Source of the DNA: Pseudomonadota bacterium
Lineage (GTDB): Bacteria > Pseudomonadota > Gammaproteobacteria > Burkholderiales > Burkholderiaceae_C
Length of the DNA stretch: 58,419 bases
Direction of reading: 5' to 3'
NCBI GenBank assembly: GCA_018261815.1
Contig: JAGTRL010000001.1
Coordinates: 1 to 58,419, forward strand
This document shows positions 17,207 to 26,387 of the stretch, piece after piece; positions within the stretch are counted from its first letter, which is position 1; each line of letters begins with the position of its first letter. Below the pieces are notes generated by a model. That model did not search any database, had not been told where the DNA came from, and saw only the letters and a program-made list of their open reading frames with translations. The translations under genes were made by a program, and so were the position numbers.

Positions 17207-18256
17207 ATGGACAAGCAACGTGCGAATGCCTTCATGCTCAGGCTGGTCGGCGACGTGGCCACCACGCTGGCGGCGACGCTGCTGCTGGTCGGCGACAGGC
17301 TCGGCCTGTTCAAGGCGATGGCAGGCGCCGGGCCGCTGAGCGCGGCCGATCTGGCTGCCCGCACCGGCATCGCCGAACGTTATGCCGAGGAGTGGCTGGC
17401 GGTGATGGCCGGCGCCGGTTATGTCGATGCAGCGGCCGACGACCTGCGCTTCACGCTGCCCGACGAACATGCGCAGTTCCTGGCCAATCCGGCGTCGGAG
17501 TACTACCTGGGTGGCCTGTTCAGCGGCCTGCCGTCGATGGCGGCAATGGTGCCGAAGCTCGAGGCCGTGTTCCGCAGCGGCGGCGGCATCGCCTTTGCCG
17601 ACTTCGGCACCGAGCTGCCCGCGGCACTGGCGGCGATGAACCGCTCGGTCTACGACAACCGGCTCGCCAGTCATTGGCTGCCTGCGCTGCCGGGGGTCAT
17701 CGACAAGCTGCGTGCCGGCGGTCGCGTCGTCGATGTCGGCTGTGGTGCCGGTGTCGTGCCGGTGGCGATCGCACGGGCCTTCCCCGCGGCCACCGTCGCC
17801 GGCATCGACCTCGACAGCCACTCGATCGATCTGGCGCGCGCTGCGGCCCGCGCCGCCGGCGTCGATGTGCAGCTCGAGGCGCTGGGGGTCGAGGCGCTGC
17901 CGACCGAGCCCGGCTGGGACCTGGTGACCACCTTCGATGTCGTTCACGACCTGCCCGACCCGCTGGCGGCGCTGCAGCACATCCGCCGCGCGCTGGCGCC
18001 GGGCGGCACCTACCTGATGGTCGAGCCGAAGGTCGCCGACCGCTTGCAGGACAACCTGGGCAGTCCCTTCGCGCGCATGCTCTACGGCATCAGTTGCCTG
18101 CACTGCGTGCCGCAGTCGCTGGCGCTCGGCGGCCCCGGTCTCGGCGCCTGCTGGGGCGAATCGCGGGCCCGTGCGCTGGCTGTGCAGGCCGGTTTCGGCC
18201 GCTTCGAGCGGCTGGAGATCCGCAGCCCGGCGATGTCGTTCTACGCGCTGGGCTGA
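17207..18256 (+). CDS. SAM-dependent methyltransferase with N-terminal winged-helix domain
   Basis: 349-residue class I methyltransferase. The first 100 residues (LLLVGDRLGLFKAMAGAGPLSAADLAART) form a winged-helix-like dimerisation region as in Rv2258c-type or O-methyltransferase-like enzymes. SAM-binding motif I is VVDVGCGAGVVPVA, then GIDLDSHSI (motif II) and FDVVHDLPDP (motif IV). The substrate is unknown. The ATG at 17207 gives the family-typical N-terminus. It stands alone, opposite in strand to the intact and remnant ABC ATPase genes on either side. Confidence 0.9.
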   Translation: MDKQRANAFMLRLVGDVATTLAATLLLVGDRLGLFKAMAGAGPLSAADLAARTGIAERYAEEWLAVMAGAGYVDAAADDLRFTLPDEHAQFLANPASEYYLGGLFSGLPSMAAMVPKLEAVFRSGGGIAFADFGTELPAALAAMNRSVYDNRLASHWLPALPGVIDKLRAGGRVVDVGCGAGVVPVAIARAFPAATVAGIDLDSHSIDLARAAARAAGVDVQLEALGVEALPTEPGWDLVTTFDVVHDLPDPLAALQHIRRALAPGGTYLMVEPKVADRLQDNLGSPFARMLYGISCLHCVPQSLALGGPGLGACWGESRARALAVQAGFGRFERLEIRSPAMSFYALG

Positions 18257-18389
18257 GCCGCGTTGGCGGCAGCAGCTTTGCGGTCGGCGGAACGCGTGAT
18301 ACGTGTCTCGCGTTCGATTTCTACCGACGCGGGGAGCGTCGCGTTTCCAGGCGCATCGATGTCGTTCGAAGCTAGTTCGCGACCCGGAC

Positions 18390-19163
18390 TCAGGCCATCG
18401 CCGCCTGTGCGGCGCGCACCTCGACCCGCACCTGCTCGGTCAGCTCGGCCTTCAGCTCGCTGAACAGCGGCGTGGTCTTGATCGAGTAGTGCCGCGGGTG
18501 AGCGATCGGCACCTCGCGGTCGAGCTTGATGCGCCCGGGGCGCGCGCTCATCACGACCACGCGGCTGGCCATGAAGATGGCCTCGTCGATGTCATGGGTG
18601 ACGAACAGCACCGTCTTGCGCTGCTCCTCCCAGATGCCGAGCAGCAGCTCTTGCATCAGCTCGCGCGTCTGGTGGTCCAGCGCGCCGAAGGGCTCGTCCA
18701 TCAGCAGCATGCGCGGGTCGTTGGCCAGCGCGCGCGCGATCGCGGTGCGCTGCTGCATGCCGCCGGACAGCTGCTTCGGGTAGTGCTTGTCGAAGCCCTT
18801 CAAGCCCACCTTGGCCAGGAAGCCATGGGCGATGTCCAGCTGCTGCGCGCGCGGCAGGCCGCGCTCGGCCAGGCCGAAACAGACGTTGTCCAGTACCGTC
18901 AGCCAGGGGAACAGCGTATAGCTCTGGAACACCATGCCGCGGTCGGCGCCGGGGCCGTCGATGCGCTGGCCATCGAGCAGCACCTCGCCGGCGGTCTGCC
19001 GGTCCAGCCCGGCGACGATGCGCAGCAGCGTGCTCTTGCCGCAGCCGCTGGGGCCAAGAATGGTGACGAAGTCGTTCTCCGCCACCTCCAGATGGGTCGC
19101 CTGCAGCGCCAGCGTAGTGTCGAAGCGGCGCTCGACGCCGCGAACCGAGAGGATGTTGGCCAT
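18390..19163 (-). CDS. ABC transporter ATP-binding protein, NitT/TauT (SsuB/TauB) type
   Basis: 257-residue ABC ATPase that powers the adjacent permease. Motifs: Walker A GPSGCGKST at 37-45, Q-loop MVFQSYTLFPWLTV, signature LSGGMQQR at 132-139, Walker B MLLMDEP at 152-158 and H-loop FVTHD at 187-191. It follows the permease by 5 nt and is the last gene of hutU-hutH-SBP-permease-ATPase. A decayed copy of its 3' third lies 1.5 kb downstream beyond the methyltransferase gene. Confidence 0.94.
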   Translation of the reverse strand: MANILSVRGVERRFDTTLALQATHLEVAENDFVTILGPSGCGKSTLLRIVAGLDRQTAGEVLLDGQRIDGPGADRGMVFQSYTLFPWLTVLDNVCFGLAERGLPRAQQLDIAHGFLAKVGLKGFDKHYPKQLSGGMQQRTAIARALANDPRMLLMDEPFGALDHQTRELMQELLLGIWEEQRKTVLFVTHDIDEAIFMASRVVVMSARPGRIKLDREVPIAHPRHYSIKTTPLFSELKAELTEQVRVEVRAAQAAMA

Positions 19164-19168
19164 GTTGC

Positions 19169-19948
19169 TCAGCGCCCGAGTTGGGCCCACGGGAACATGT
19201 GGCGGTTGACCCACTTGAAGAACAGGTCGCTGGCCAGCCCGATCAGGCCGATGACGATGATGCCGAAGATGATCTGGTCGGTGGCCAGCAGCGCCTGGCT
19301 GTCGGTGATCATGTGGCCGATGCCGCTGGACGCACCGATCAGCTCGGCGACGATCACGTAGGTCCAGGCCCAGCCCAGCACCATGCGCAGGTGCTCGGCA
19401 ATCTCCGGCGCGGCGCCGGGGATCAGCACGCGGCGGATCAGCGAGGCATCGCCCACGCCCAGCGTGTAGGCCGCCTCGACCAGGTCGCGCCGGGTGTTGC
19501 CCACCGTCACGCTGATCATCAGCACCAGGCTGAAGAAGCTGCCGATGAAGATCACCGACAGCTTCTGCGCCTCGCCGATGCCGGCCCACAGGATCAGCAG
19601 CGGGATGAAGGCCGATGCCGGCAGGTAGCGCGCGAAACTGACGAAGGGCTCGAAGAAGGCCTCGATCGGCTTGTAGGCACCCATCGCCACGCCCAGCGGC
19701 ACGGCGATGACGGCGGCGATGAGGAAGCCGCCGAGCACGCGGAACACCGTCATGCCGATGTCGTAGGCAAAGCCCATCTCGGTGAGCAGCACCCAGCCGC
19801 TGCGCAGCATCTTCAGCGGGTCGGCCAGGAAGATCGGGTTGACCCAACCGCTGAAGGTGGCCGCCGACCACACGGCCACGAACAGCACGAAGAAGCCCAC
19901 GCCGAGCGCAACGCGCGCGCCCGGCGCCACCGGAGTCAGCGGACGCAT
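19169..19948 (-). CDS. ABC transporter permease, NitT/TauT (SsuC/TauC) type
   Basis: 259-residue inner-membrane permease with about six transmembrane helices, the first being LGVGFFVLFVAVWSAATF. The cytoplasmic EAA loop that contacts the ATPase is EAAYTLGVGDASLIRRVLIPG. It works as a homodimer in the BPD_transp_1 fold. It lies 6 nt after the substrate-binding gene and 5 nt before the ATPase, so the three are one transcription unit downstream of hutH. Confidence 0.93.
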   Translation of the reverse strand: MRPLTPVAPGARVALGVGFFVLFVAVWSAATFSGWVNPIFLADPLKMLRSGWVLLTEMGFAYDIGMTVFRVLGGFLIAAVIAVPLGVAMGAYKPIEAFFEPFVSFARYLPASAFIPLLILWAGIGEAQKLSVIFIGSFFSLVLMISVTVGNTRRDLVEAAYTLGVGDASLIRRVLIPGAAPEIAEHLRMVLGWAWTYVIVAELIGASSGIGHMITDSQALLATDQIIFGIIVIGLIGLASDLFFKWVNRHMFPWAQLGR

Positions 19949-19954
19949 GCGGGC

Positions 19955-20914
19955 CTACTGGATGAACTGGGTGGTCGCCAGCTTCGACATGTCGGGCAGC
20001 TGCTTGATGATGCCCGCCTCGAGCAGCAGTTCGGCCGCTTCCTTGCTGAACGCCGCATGCTCACCGGCGAAGAACTTCTGGTTGGCTGCCTTGTCCTGCC
20101 AGCGCAGGTACTTCTGGCTGGCCTCGAACTTGTCGGCCGTCTGCTTGACCGCGGCGCCCATGATCTCGAAGCTCCTGGCGGGTTCGGCCTTGATCATCGC
20201 CACGGCGTCGAAGTAGGCGTTGGCCAGCGCCTGCGCCGCCTTCGGGTTCTCGGCCAGGAACTTCGGCGTGCAGCCGAAGGTGTCCATGATCATCGGGTAG
20301 TCCAGCGTGGTGGCGATGATCTTGCCGGCCTCGGGCTTCTCGCGCACCGCCGACAGGTAGGGCTCGTAGGTCATCGCCGCATCCAGGTTGGCCGTGCCGG
20401 CGATGATCGCGTTGGCGGCGGCCTGCGGCTCGAGGTTGACGATGCTCACGTCCTTGGTCGACAGGCCGTTCTTCTTCAGCATCCAGGCCAGCGTGAAGTA
20501 CGGCGCCGTGCCGGGCGCGCTGGCGGCCACGGTCTTGCCCTTCAGGTCGGCGATCTTGGCGATGCCGGGCTTGACCACCATGCCGTCGGCCCCGTAGCTC
20601 TTGTCGAGCTGGAAGATCTGCGTGGTCGGGATGCCGTTGGCCGTCCAGACGATCCAGGTCTCGACCGTCGTCGCCGCGCACTGGATATCGCCGCTGGCCA
20701 GCGCCAGGTGGCGGTCCTTCTGCGGGATCATCTTGATGCTGACGTCCAGCCCATGCTTCTTGAACAGGCCGGCCTCCTTGGCCAGCGTCAGCGGCGCGAA
20801 GCCGGTCCAGCCGGACATGCCGATGACGACCTTGGTGTCCTGCGCCAGCGCGCTGCCGCCCGTCAGGGCCACGATCGCGGCCAGAGCCAGGGAGGTGAAT
20901 GCGGTCTTCTTCAT
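19955..20914 (-). CDS. ABC transporter substrate-binding protein, NitT/TauT family
   Basis: 319-residue periplasmic receptor (NMT1/SsuA-like fold). The signal peptide ends near GGSALAQD; the N-lobe starts VVIGMSGWTGFAPLTLAKEAGLFKKHG, followed by DLKGKTVAASAPGTAPYF, typical of this family. The ATG at 20914 lies 23 nt after the hutH stop, so it is probably co-transcribed with hutU-hutH. By context it may import histidine, urocanate or a related imidazole compound. The family normally binds sulfonates, nitrate or pyrimidine precursors, so the ligand is an inference. Confidence 0.92.
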   Translation of the reverse strand: MKKTAFTSLALAAIVALTGGSALAQDTKVVIGMSGWTGFAPLTLAKEAGLFKKHGLDVSIKMIPQKDRHLALASGDIQCAATTVETWIVWTANGIPTTQIFQLDKSYGADGMVVKPGIAKIADLKGKTVAASAPGTAPYFTLAWMLKKNGLSTKDVSIVNLEPQAAANAIIAGTANLDAAMTYEPYLSAVREKPEAGKIIATTLDYPMIMDTFGCTPKFLAENPKAAQALANAYFDAVAMIKAEPARSFEIMGAAVKQTADKFEASQKYLRWQDKAANQKFFAGEHAAFSKEAAELLLEAGIIKQLPDMSKLATTQFIQ

Positions 20915-20937
20915 GGGGTCTTCCTTGGTTGCGGGTT

Positions 20938-22494
20938 TCAGAGGGTGTCGAGCCATGCCGGCAGTAGCGGCAGGGTTTGCAAGATGCGCGCCAACGAGCC
21001 GTCGCCGACCATGGTCGTGGCGGTGTCGATGTCCGGTGCCAGGTAGCGGTCCTGCGCCATCGCCGGCACGGCACTGCGCAGCAGCGCATGCGCGCGCTCC
21101 AGCGGCTCGGAACTGCGCAGCGGGCGCAGAAACTCGATGCCCTGGGCCGCGGCCAGCCATTCGATGCCGAGGATGTGCGCGGTGTTGCGGATCATCGGCT
21201 GCAGCCGGCGCGCGGCAAAGGTGGCCATGCTGACATGGTCCTCCTGGTTGGCGCTGGTGGGCAGGCTGTCGACGCTGGCCGGGTGGGCCATCGACTTGTT
21301 CTCGCTGGCCAGCGCCGCGGCGGTGACGTGGGCAATCATGAAGCCGCTGTTCAGCCCGGCATCGGCCGTCAGGAAGGGCGGCAGCCGCGACACGCCCGTG
21401 TCGATGAGCATGGCGATGCGCCGTTCGGCGATCGCGCCGACTTCGGCGATGGCCAGCGCCATGCCGTCGGCGGCCAGCGCCACCGGCTCGGCGTGAAAGT
21501 TGCCGCCGGAGATCATCATCGCCGGCAGCTCGCCTTCGGCCGCAAAGACCAGCGGGTTGTCGGTCACGGCATTGGCTTCGCGCAGCAGCACGCCGGCCGC
21601 GTGGCGCAGTTGGTCGACGCAGGCGCCCACCACCTGCGGCTGGCAGCGCAGCGAATACGGGTCCTGCACACGGTCGTCGCCGCTGGCGTGGGATTGCCGG
21701 ATCTGGCTGCCGGCCAGCAGCGCGCGGTAGGCGATGGCCACGTCGATCTGCCCGGGCTGGCCACGCAGCGCGTGGATGCGCGGGTCGAAGGGGCCGTCGC
21801 TGCCGCGCGCCGCATCCACCGTCAGCGCGCCCACCACCAGCGCCGACTGCAGCACCGGCTCGAAGGCGAACAGCGCATGCAGCGCCAGCGCGGTGGAGGT
21901 CTGCGTGCCGTTGATCAGCGCCAGCCCTTCCTTGGCCTGCAGCTTCAGCGGCTGGATGCCGGCCGACTCCAGCGCCGCCAGCGCCGGGCGGCGCCGGCCG
22001 ACCACCAGCATCTCGCCTTCGCCCAGCAGCGCCAGCGTCATGTGGGCCAGCGGCGCCAGGTCGCCCGACGCACCCACCGAACCCTGCGCCGGCACATAGG
22101 GCACCAGGCCGGCGTTGTGCACGGCGATCAGCGTGTCGACCACCTCTTCGCGCACGCCGGAGTGGCCGCGCGCCAGGCTGGCGGCCTTCAGCGCCAGCAT
22201 CAGCCGCACCACTTCCGGCGTCAGCGGCTCGCCGACACCGACGCTGTGCGAGCGGATCAGGTTGAGCTGCAGCATGTCGAGCTGCTCGGCGCTGATGCGC
22301 TGGTTGGCGAGCTTGCCGAAGCCGGTGTTGACGCCGTAGACAGGCGCCTCGCCGGCGGCCGCGGCCTGCACCACCGCCGCGCTGGCGCGGATGCGCTCGC
22401 GCGCGGCGGCCTGCAGGCTGAGTTTCTGCGGCCCCGCGTGGATGCTGCGCAGCTGGGCCAGGGACAGCTGACCCGGAATCATCTCCACGCTCAA
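20938..22494 (-). CDS. hutH: Histidine ammonia-lyase
   Basis: 518-residue cytoplasmic enzyme that removes ammonia from L-histidine to give trans-urocanate, the first step of histidine use. The Ala-Ser-Gly triad that forms the MIO cofactor is A142-S143-G144 in [14 protein letters not shown]. Other signatures are [23 protein letters not shown] and [10 protein letters not shown]. The start overlaps the hutU stop by 4 nt, so hutU and hutH are translationally coupled. The NitT/TauT ABC transporter genes follow 23 nt downstream. Probably repressed by HutC through the hutU promoter. Confidence 0.97.
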   Translation of the reverse strand: MSVEMIPGQLSLAQLRSIHAGPQKLSLQAAARERIRASAAVVQAAAAGEAPVYGVNTGFGKLANQRISAEQLDMLQLNLIRSHSVGVGEPLTPEVVRLMLALKAASLARGHSGVREEVVDTLIAVHNAGLVPYVPAQGSVGASGDLAPLAHMTLALLGEGEMLVVGRRRPALAALESAGIQPLKLQAKEGLALINGTQTSTALALHALFAFEPVLQSALVVGALTVDAARGSDGPFDPRIHALRGQPGQIDVAIAYRALLAGSQIRQSHASGDDRVQDPYSLRCQPQVVGACVDQLRHAAGVLLREANAVTDNPLVFAAEGELPAMMISGGNFHAEPVALAADGMALAIAEVGAIAERRIAMLIDTGVSRLPPFLTADAGLNSGFMIAHVTAAALASENKSMAHPASVDSLPTSANQEDHVSMATFAARRLQPMIRNTAHILGIEWLAAAQGIEFLRPLRSSEPLERAHALLRSAVPAMAQDRYLAPDIDTATTMVGDGSLARILQTLPLLPAWLDTL

Positions 22495-24182
22495 CCTCCG
22501 ATCATGGGCAGGTTCAGGCCCTGCTTCTTGGCGCAGGCGATGGCCACGTCGTAGCCGGCATCGGCATGGCGCATCACGCCCGTGCCGGGGTCGTTCCAGA
22601 GCACGCGCTCGATGCGCTTGGCTGCGGCATCGGTGCCGTCGCAGACGATGACCACGCCGCTGTGCTGGCTGTAGCCCATGCCGACGCCGCCGCCGTGATG
22701 CAGGCTGACCCAGGTGGCGCCGCCAGCGGTGTTGAGCAGCGCGTTCAGCAGGGGCCAGTCGGACACAGCATCGCTGCCGTCCTTCATCGATTCCGTCTCG
22801 CGGTTCGGGCTGGCGACCGAACCCGAATCCAGGTGGTCGCGGCCGATGACGATCGGCGCCTTCAGTTCACCCGACTTGACCATCTCATTGAAGGCCAGGC
22901 CGGCGCGGTGGCGCTCACCGAGACCAATCCAGCAGATGCGCGCCGGCAGGCCCTGGAAGGCAATGCGCTCGCCCGCCATGTCCAGCCAGCGATGCAGGTG
23001 CGCGTCCTCGGGGAACAGCTCTTTCATCTTGGCGTCGGTCTTGCGGATGTCCTCCGGGTCGCCGGACAGCGCCACCCAGCGGAACGGTCCCTTGCCTTGG
23101 CAGAACAACGGTCGCACGTAGGCCGGCACGAAGCCGGGGAAGTCGAAGGAGTTCTTGACGCCCGCGTCGAAAGCCACCTGGCGAATGTTGTTGCCGTAGT
23201 CCACGGTCGGGATGCCCATGGCCTGGAAGTCGAGCATCGCCTGCACGTGCACCGCGCAGCTCTTCGCCGCCGCATCGCGCAGCGCGGCATGCTGGCCGGC
23301 GTCGGCCTGCGCGGCCTTCCAGCTGTCCACGCTCCAGCCGGCGGGCAGGTAGCCGTTGACCAGGTCGTGCGCGCTGGTCTGGTCGGTCACCAGGTCGGGC
23401 TTGACGCCGCGCTTCACCAACTCGGGCAGCACCTGGGCGGCATTGCCGAGCAGGCCGATCGACACCGCTTTGCCTTCGGCCGTGTACTTGCGGATGCGCG
23501 CCAGCGCGTCGTCCAGATCGGAGGCCTGCTCGTCCAGGTACTTCGAACGCAGGCGGAAGTCGATGCGCGACTGCTGGCACTCGATGTTCAAGCTGCAGGC
23601 GCCGGCGAACGTGGCGGCCAGCGGTTGCGCCCCGCCCATGCCACCCAGGCCGGCGGTCAGGATCCACTTGCCCTTCAGGCTGCCGCCATAGTGCTGGCGG
23701 CCGGCCTCGACGAAGGTCTCGTAGGTGCCCTGCACGATGCCCTGGCTGCCAATGTAGATCCAGCTGCCGGCCGTCATCTGCCCGTACATCATCAGGCCCT
23801 TGCGGTCGAGTTCGTGGAAATGCTCCCAGGTGGCCCACTTGGGCACGAGATTGGAGTTGGCGATCAACACTCGCGGCGCGTCGACATGGGTGCGGAACAC
23901 ACCCACCGGCTTGCCGCTCTGCACCAGCAGCGTCTCGTCCTCGTTCAAGCCGCGCAGAGCCTTGAGCATCGCTTCGTAGCAGTCCCAGTTGCGCGCGGCC
24001 TTGCCGATGCCGCCGTACACCACCAGCGCGTCGGGGTTCTCGGCCACCTCGGGATCGAGGTTGTTCTGCAGCATGCGGTAGGCCGCTTCGATCAGCCAGT
24101 TCTTGCAGCTGAGGGCGGTGCCGCGCGGCGCGCGTACCGGATGGGGCTGGGCGAGCTGATGGACGCTGGACAGGTCGGACAT
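22491..24182 (-). CDS. hutU: Urocanate hydratase
   Basis: 563-residue urocanase converting urocanate to 4-imidazolone-5-propionate with tightly bound NAD+ as electrophile. Characteristic segments are [41 protein letters not shown]-like NAD-binding sequence (about 170-185) and the catalytic-cysteine region [18 protein letters not shown]. The ATG at 24182 (MSDLSSV) is chosen over a start 6 codons upstream for spacing to a GAGG ribosome site. First gene of the minus-strand hut operon, read from a promoter that overlaps the HutC operator. Confidence 0.97.
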   Translation of the reverse strand: MSDLSSVHQLAQPHPVRAPRGTALSCKNWLIEAAYRMLQNNLDPEVAENPDALVVYGGIGKAARNWDCYEAMLKALRGLNEDETLLVQSGKPVGVFRTHVDAPRVLIANSNLVPKWATWEHFHELDRKGLMMYGQMTAGSWIYIGSQGIVQGTYETFVEAGRQHYGGSLKGKWILTAGLGGMGGAQPLAATFAGACSLNIECQQSRIDFRLRSKYLDEQASDLDDALARIRKYTAEGKAVSIGLLGNAAQVLPELVKRGVKPDLVTDQTSAHDLVNGYLPAGWSVDSWKAAQADAGQHAALRDAAAKSCAVHVQAMLDFQAMGIPTVDYGNNIRQVAFDAGVKNSFDFPGFVPAYVRPLFCQGKGPFRWVALSGDPEDIRKTDAKMKELFPEDAHLHRWLDMAGERIAFQGLPARICWIGLGERHRAGLAFNEMVKSGELKAPIVIGRDHLDSGSVASPNRETESMKDGSDAVSDWPLLNALLNTAGGATWVSLHHGGGVGMGYSQHSGVVIVCDGTDAAAKRIERVLWNDPGTGVMRHADAGYDVAIACAKKQGLNLPMIGG

Positions 24183-24215
24183 GAAGGCCTCGCAGAACAC
24201 TGAATCGATGGGCCC

Positions 24216-24244
24216 ACTTTACTTGACTAGACAAGTCTATGCAA
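24216..24244 (-). promoter_or_regulatory. Predicted sigma70 promoter of hutU
   Basis: On the minus strand a -35-like TTGCAT (24244-24239) and a -10-like TAAAGT (24221-24216) are separated by exactly 17 nt, placing transcription start about 25 nt upstream of the hutU ATG. The elements are embedded in the hut operator palindromes, so repressor binding would block it. Confidence 0.5.
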
Positions 24245-24252
24245 GTAGACTT
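24221..24252. promoter_or_regulatory. HutC operator: overlapping palindromes between hutU and hutC
   Basis: Two overlapping inverted repeats lie in the 77-nt divergent gap: ACTTG-N6-CAAGT (24221-24236) and the perfect AAGTCTA-N6-TAGACTT (24233-24252). CAAGT half-sites at 24232 and 24242 are one helical turn apart. CTTG...CAAG arms are typical of HutC/GntR-family sites. The operator covers -35 and -10 elements of both promoters, so one repressor could shut off both hut arms. Confidence 0.65.
24223..24251 (+). promoter_or_regulatory. Predicted sigma70 promoter of hutC operon
   Basis: A TTGACT -35 (24223-24228) and TAGACT -10 (24246-24251) with a 17-nt spacer fit a sigma70 promoter. Start of transcription would fall near 24258, only about 2 nt before the preferred hutC ATG at 24260, so the mRNA may be leaderless. 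Both elements lie inside the operator palindromes, implying autorepression by HutC. Confidence 0.5.
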
Positions 24253-24259
24253 TTCTGCC

Positions 24260-24994
24260 ATGAGCCCCCTCGTTTACCCTAGGTCGACCGCGGCAGCGGT
24301 GGCGCCCTACGCGCGCATCAAGCAGCACCTGAAGGACGAGCTGTCGCGCGGGCGCTGGCCGCCCGGCGCGCCGATGCCGTCTGACGCGGAGCTGGTGGCG
24401 CAATTCGGCGTCAGCCGCATGACGGTGACACGCGCGCTGAACGAACTCCGCGCCGAAGGGCTGATCGAGCGCGTGCAGGGCGTGGGCACCTTCGCCGCGC
24501 ACCTGGTGCGCGTGGCCAGCACCTTGCGCATCCGCGATCTGCACGAAGAGATCACGGCACGCGGCCACCGCCACCATGCCGAGGTGCATGTGGCGCGCCA
24601 GGAAGCTGCCGGCGAGGCGGTGGCGCAGCGCCTGGGCCTGGTCGCCGGCGCGCCGGTATTCCACACGCTGATCGTGCACTTCGAGGACGGCATGGCGCTG
24701 CAGTGCGAGGACCGCCACGTCAACCCGGGCAGCGCGCCCGACTACCTGCACAACGACTTCACGCAGGTCACGCCGACGCAGTACCTGCTGCAGGTGGCGC
24801 CGTTCTGGCAGGCGCAGTATTCGATCGAGGCGGCGCTGCCCACTGCACGCGAAGCGAAGTTGCTGGGCATCGGCCGCGACGAGCCCTGCCTGGTGGTGCA
24901 ACGCCGCACCGTCGGCAAGGAGGTGCCGATCACCACCGCACGGCTGGTGCACCCGGGCACGCGCTACCTGTTGCAGGGAGAATTCAAGCCATGA
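24260..24994 (+). CDS. hutC: Histidine utilisation repressor HutC (GntR family)
   Basis: Transcription repressor of the GntR/HutC subfamily. The N-terminal winged helix includes RIKQHLKDELSRGRWPPG and the recognition helix FGVSRMTVTRALNELRAEGLI; the C-terminal UTRA domain (about residues 90-235) should bind urocanate as inducer. An in-frame ATG at 24239 exists, but it lies inside the operator and -10 region, so 24260 is preferred (244 residues). It is the first gene of the plus-strand hut operon and overlaps the dioxygenase start by 4 nt. Confidence 0.94.
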   Translation: MSPLVYPRSTAAAVAPYARIKQHLKDELSRGRWPPGAPMPSDAELVAQFGVSRMTVTRALNELRAEGLIERVQGVGTFAAHLVRVASTLRIRDLHEEITARGHRHHAEVHVARQEAAGEAVAQRLGLVAGAPVFHTLIVHFEDGMALQCEDRHVNPGSAPDYLHNDFTQVTPTQYLLQVAPFWQAQYSIEAALPTAREAKLLGIGRDEPCLVVQRRTVGKEVPITTARLVHPGTRYLLQGEFKP

Positions 24995-25821
24995 ACATCG
25001 ACGCGCGTGTGCGCGAGCGCATCACGCCCGAGCTGGTGGAGGCCTTCCGCCGCGACGGCGCCGTGTGTGTGCGCCAATTGCTGGCGCCCGACGAGGTGGT
25101 GCTGCTGCGCGAAGGCATCGACGCCAACCTGGCCGCGCCCAGCCCGCGCGCCAAGGTGGCCAGCCGCAGCGGTGACCCGGGCTTCTTCATCGAGGACTTC
25201 TGCAACTGGCGGGACAACGAGTCCTACCGCCGCGTGATCTTCGACTCAGCCTTGCCGGCGGCCGCCGGGCTGCTGACCGGCAGCCGGCAGATCCGCCTTT
25301 ATCACGACCACATGCTGACCAAGGAGCCGGGCACGCGCGCGCCCACGCCCTGGCACCAGGACCAGCCCTACTACAACGTCGAAGGTGACATGAACTGCAG
25401 CATGTGGATCCCGGTGGACCCGGTGCGCCGGCATTCGACGCTGGAGTTCGTGGCCGGCTCGCACCGCGGGCCGTGGCTGATGCCGCGCAGTTTCATGGAC
25501 AGCCAAGCGAAGTGGTTCCCCGAAGGCAGTCTGGCCGAGCTGCCCGACATCGAGGGTACGCGTGCGCGGCAGCCGATCCTGGGTTGGGAGCTGGAGCCCG
25601 GCGACGTGGTGTGCTTCCACATGCTGGCGCTGCATGCCTCGGCCGGCGTCGACGGCGACCGGCGGCGGCGTGTGTTCTCGGTGCGCTTTCTCGGCGAGGA
25701 CATGCGCCACGCACCACGCGCCTGGGTCACCTCGCCCGAGTTCCCGGGCCTGGCCGAGCGGTTGCCGGCCGGCGCACCCATGGACGACCCGTTGTTCCCG
25801 GTCTTGTGGACGGCTGCATGA
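24991..25821 (+). CDS. Phytanoyl-CoA dioxygenase (PhyH) family protein within hut operon
   Basis: 276-residue Fe(II)/2-oxoglutarate-dependent oxygenase of the PhyH family. Iron ligands are the HxD pair H122/D124 in [10 protein letters not shown] and the distal H215 in MLALHASAG, with basic residues about 224-227 placed to bind 2-oxoglutarate. It would hydroxylate a small substrate using oxygen. Overlaps with hutC (ATGA at 24991) and hutD (ATGA at 25818) lock it into the histidine operon, yet no known step of the pathway needs an oxygenase. A histidine-related or imidazole substrate is inferred. Confidence 0.9.
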   Translation: MNIDARVRERITPELVEAFRRDGAVCVRQLLAPDEVVLLREGIDANLAAPSPRAKVASRSGDPGFFIEDFCNWRDNESYRRVIFDSALPAAAGLLTGSRQIRLYHDHMLTKEPGTRAPTPWHQDQPYYNVEGDMNCSMWIPVDPVRRHSTLEFVAGSHRGPWLMPRSFMDSQAKWFPEGSLAELPDIEGTRARQPILGWELEPGDVVCFHMLALHASAGVDGDRRRRVFSVRFLGEDMRHAPRAWVTSPEFPGLAERLPAGAPMDDPLFPVLWTAA

Positions 25822-26387
25822 ACCTGGTGCGCTGCGATGCCGTGGAGCCGCAACCCTGGCGCAATGGCGGCGGGCTGACGCGCGAGCTGCTGGCCTGGCC
25901 GGCTCGCGACGATTGGGCGCTGCGTCTGAGCGTGGCCGACATCCGCGCCGATGGGCCGTTCTCGGCCTTCCCTGGCGTGGACCGCTGGTTCGCGGTGATC
26001 GAAGGCCACGGCGTGCTGCTCGGCCTGCCCGAGGGCCGGCGCAGCGTGGAGATCGAGGATGCACCGCTGCCCTTCCGCGGCGAGGCCGCGCCGCAATGCG
26101 AGCTGCTGGACGGCCCGACCCGCGACCTGAACCTGATGATCCGGCGCGATGCCGGCCGCGCTGCGATGCAGCGTGCGCAAGCCGGCGAGGACTTCACGAC
26201 GCGCGCGCGCTTTCGCGCGCTGTTCACCGCCGACGCGCTGATGCTGCAGATCGATGGCAGCGATGCATTGCGCCTACCCGCCTTCGCGCTGGCCTGGGAC
26301 GCGAGCACGGCCCACGGCCGCTGGCGCGTTGCGGCCGAAACGCCGGTGCGCGCCTTGTGGATCCACTTCGAGCCGAGGCCCGCATGA
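25818..26387 (+). CDS. hutD: HutD family protein
   Basis: 189-residue cupin-like HutD/Ves protein. N-terminal [45 protein letters not shown] and [10 protein letters not shown] are family signatures. In Pseudomonas HutD acts as a regulator-like governor that limits hut expression, possibly by binding a pathway intermediate such as formylglutamate; that role is assumed here. It overlaps the dioxygenase and hutI by 4 nt on each side. Confidence 0.92.
   Translation: MNLVRCDAVEPQPWRNGGGLTRELLAWPARDDWALRLSVADIRADGPFSAFPGVDRWFAVIEGHGVLLGLPEGRRSVEIEDAPLPFRGEAAPQCELLDGPTRDLNLMIRRDAGRAAMQRAQAGEDFTTRARFRALFTADALMLQIDGSDALRLPAFALAWDASTAHGRWRVAAETPVRALWIHFEPRPA

Noticed and set aside
24239-24259. Upstream ATG at 24239 as the hutC start
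   Set aside because: It sits inside the palindromic operator and the predicted -10 region, upstream of the likely transcription start; the ATG at 24260 fits better.
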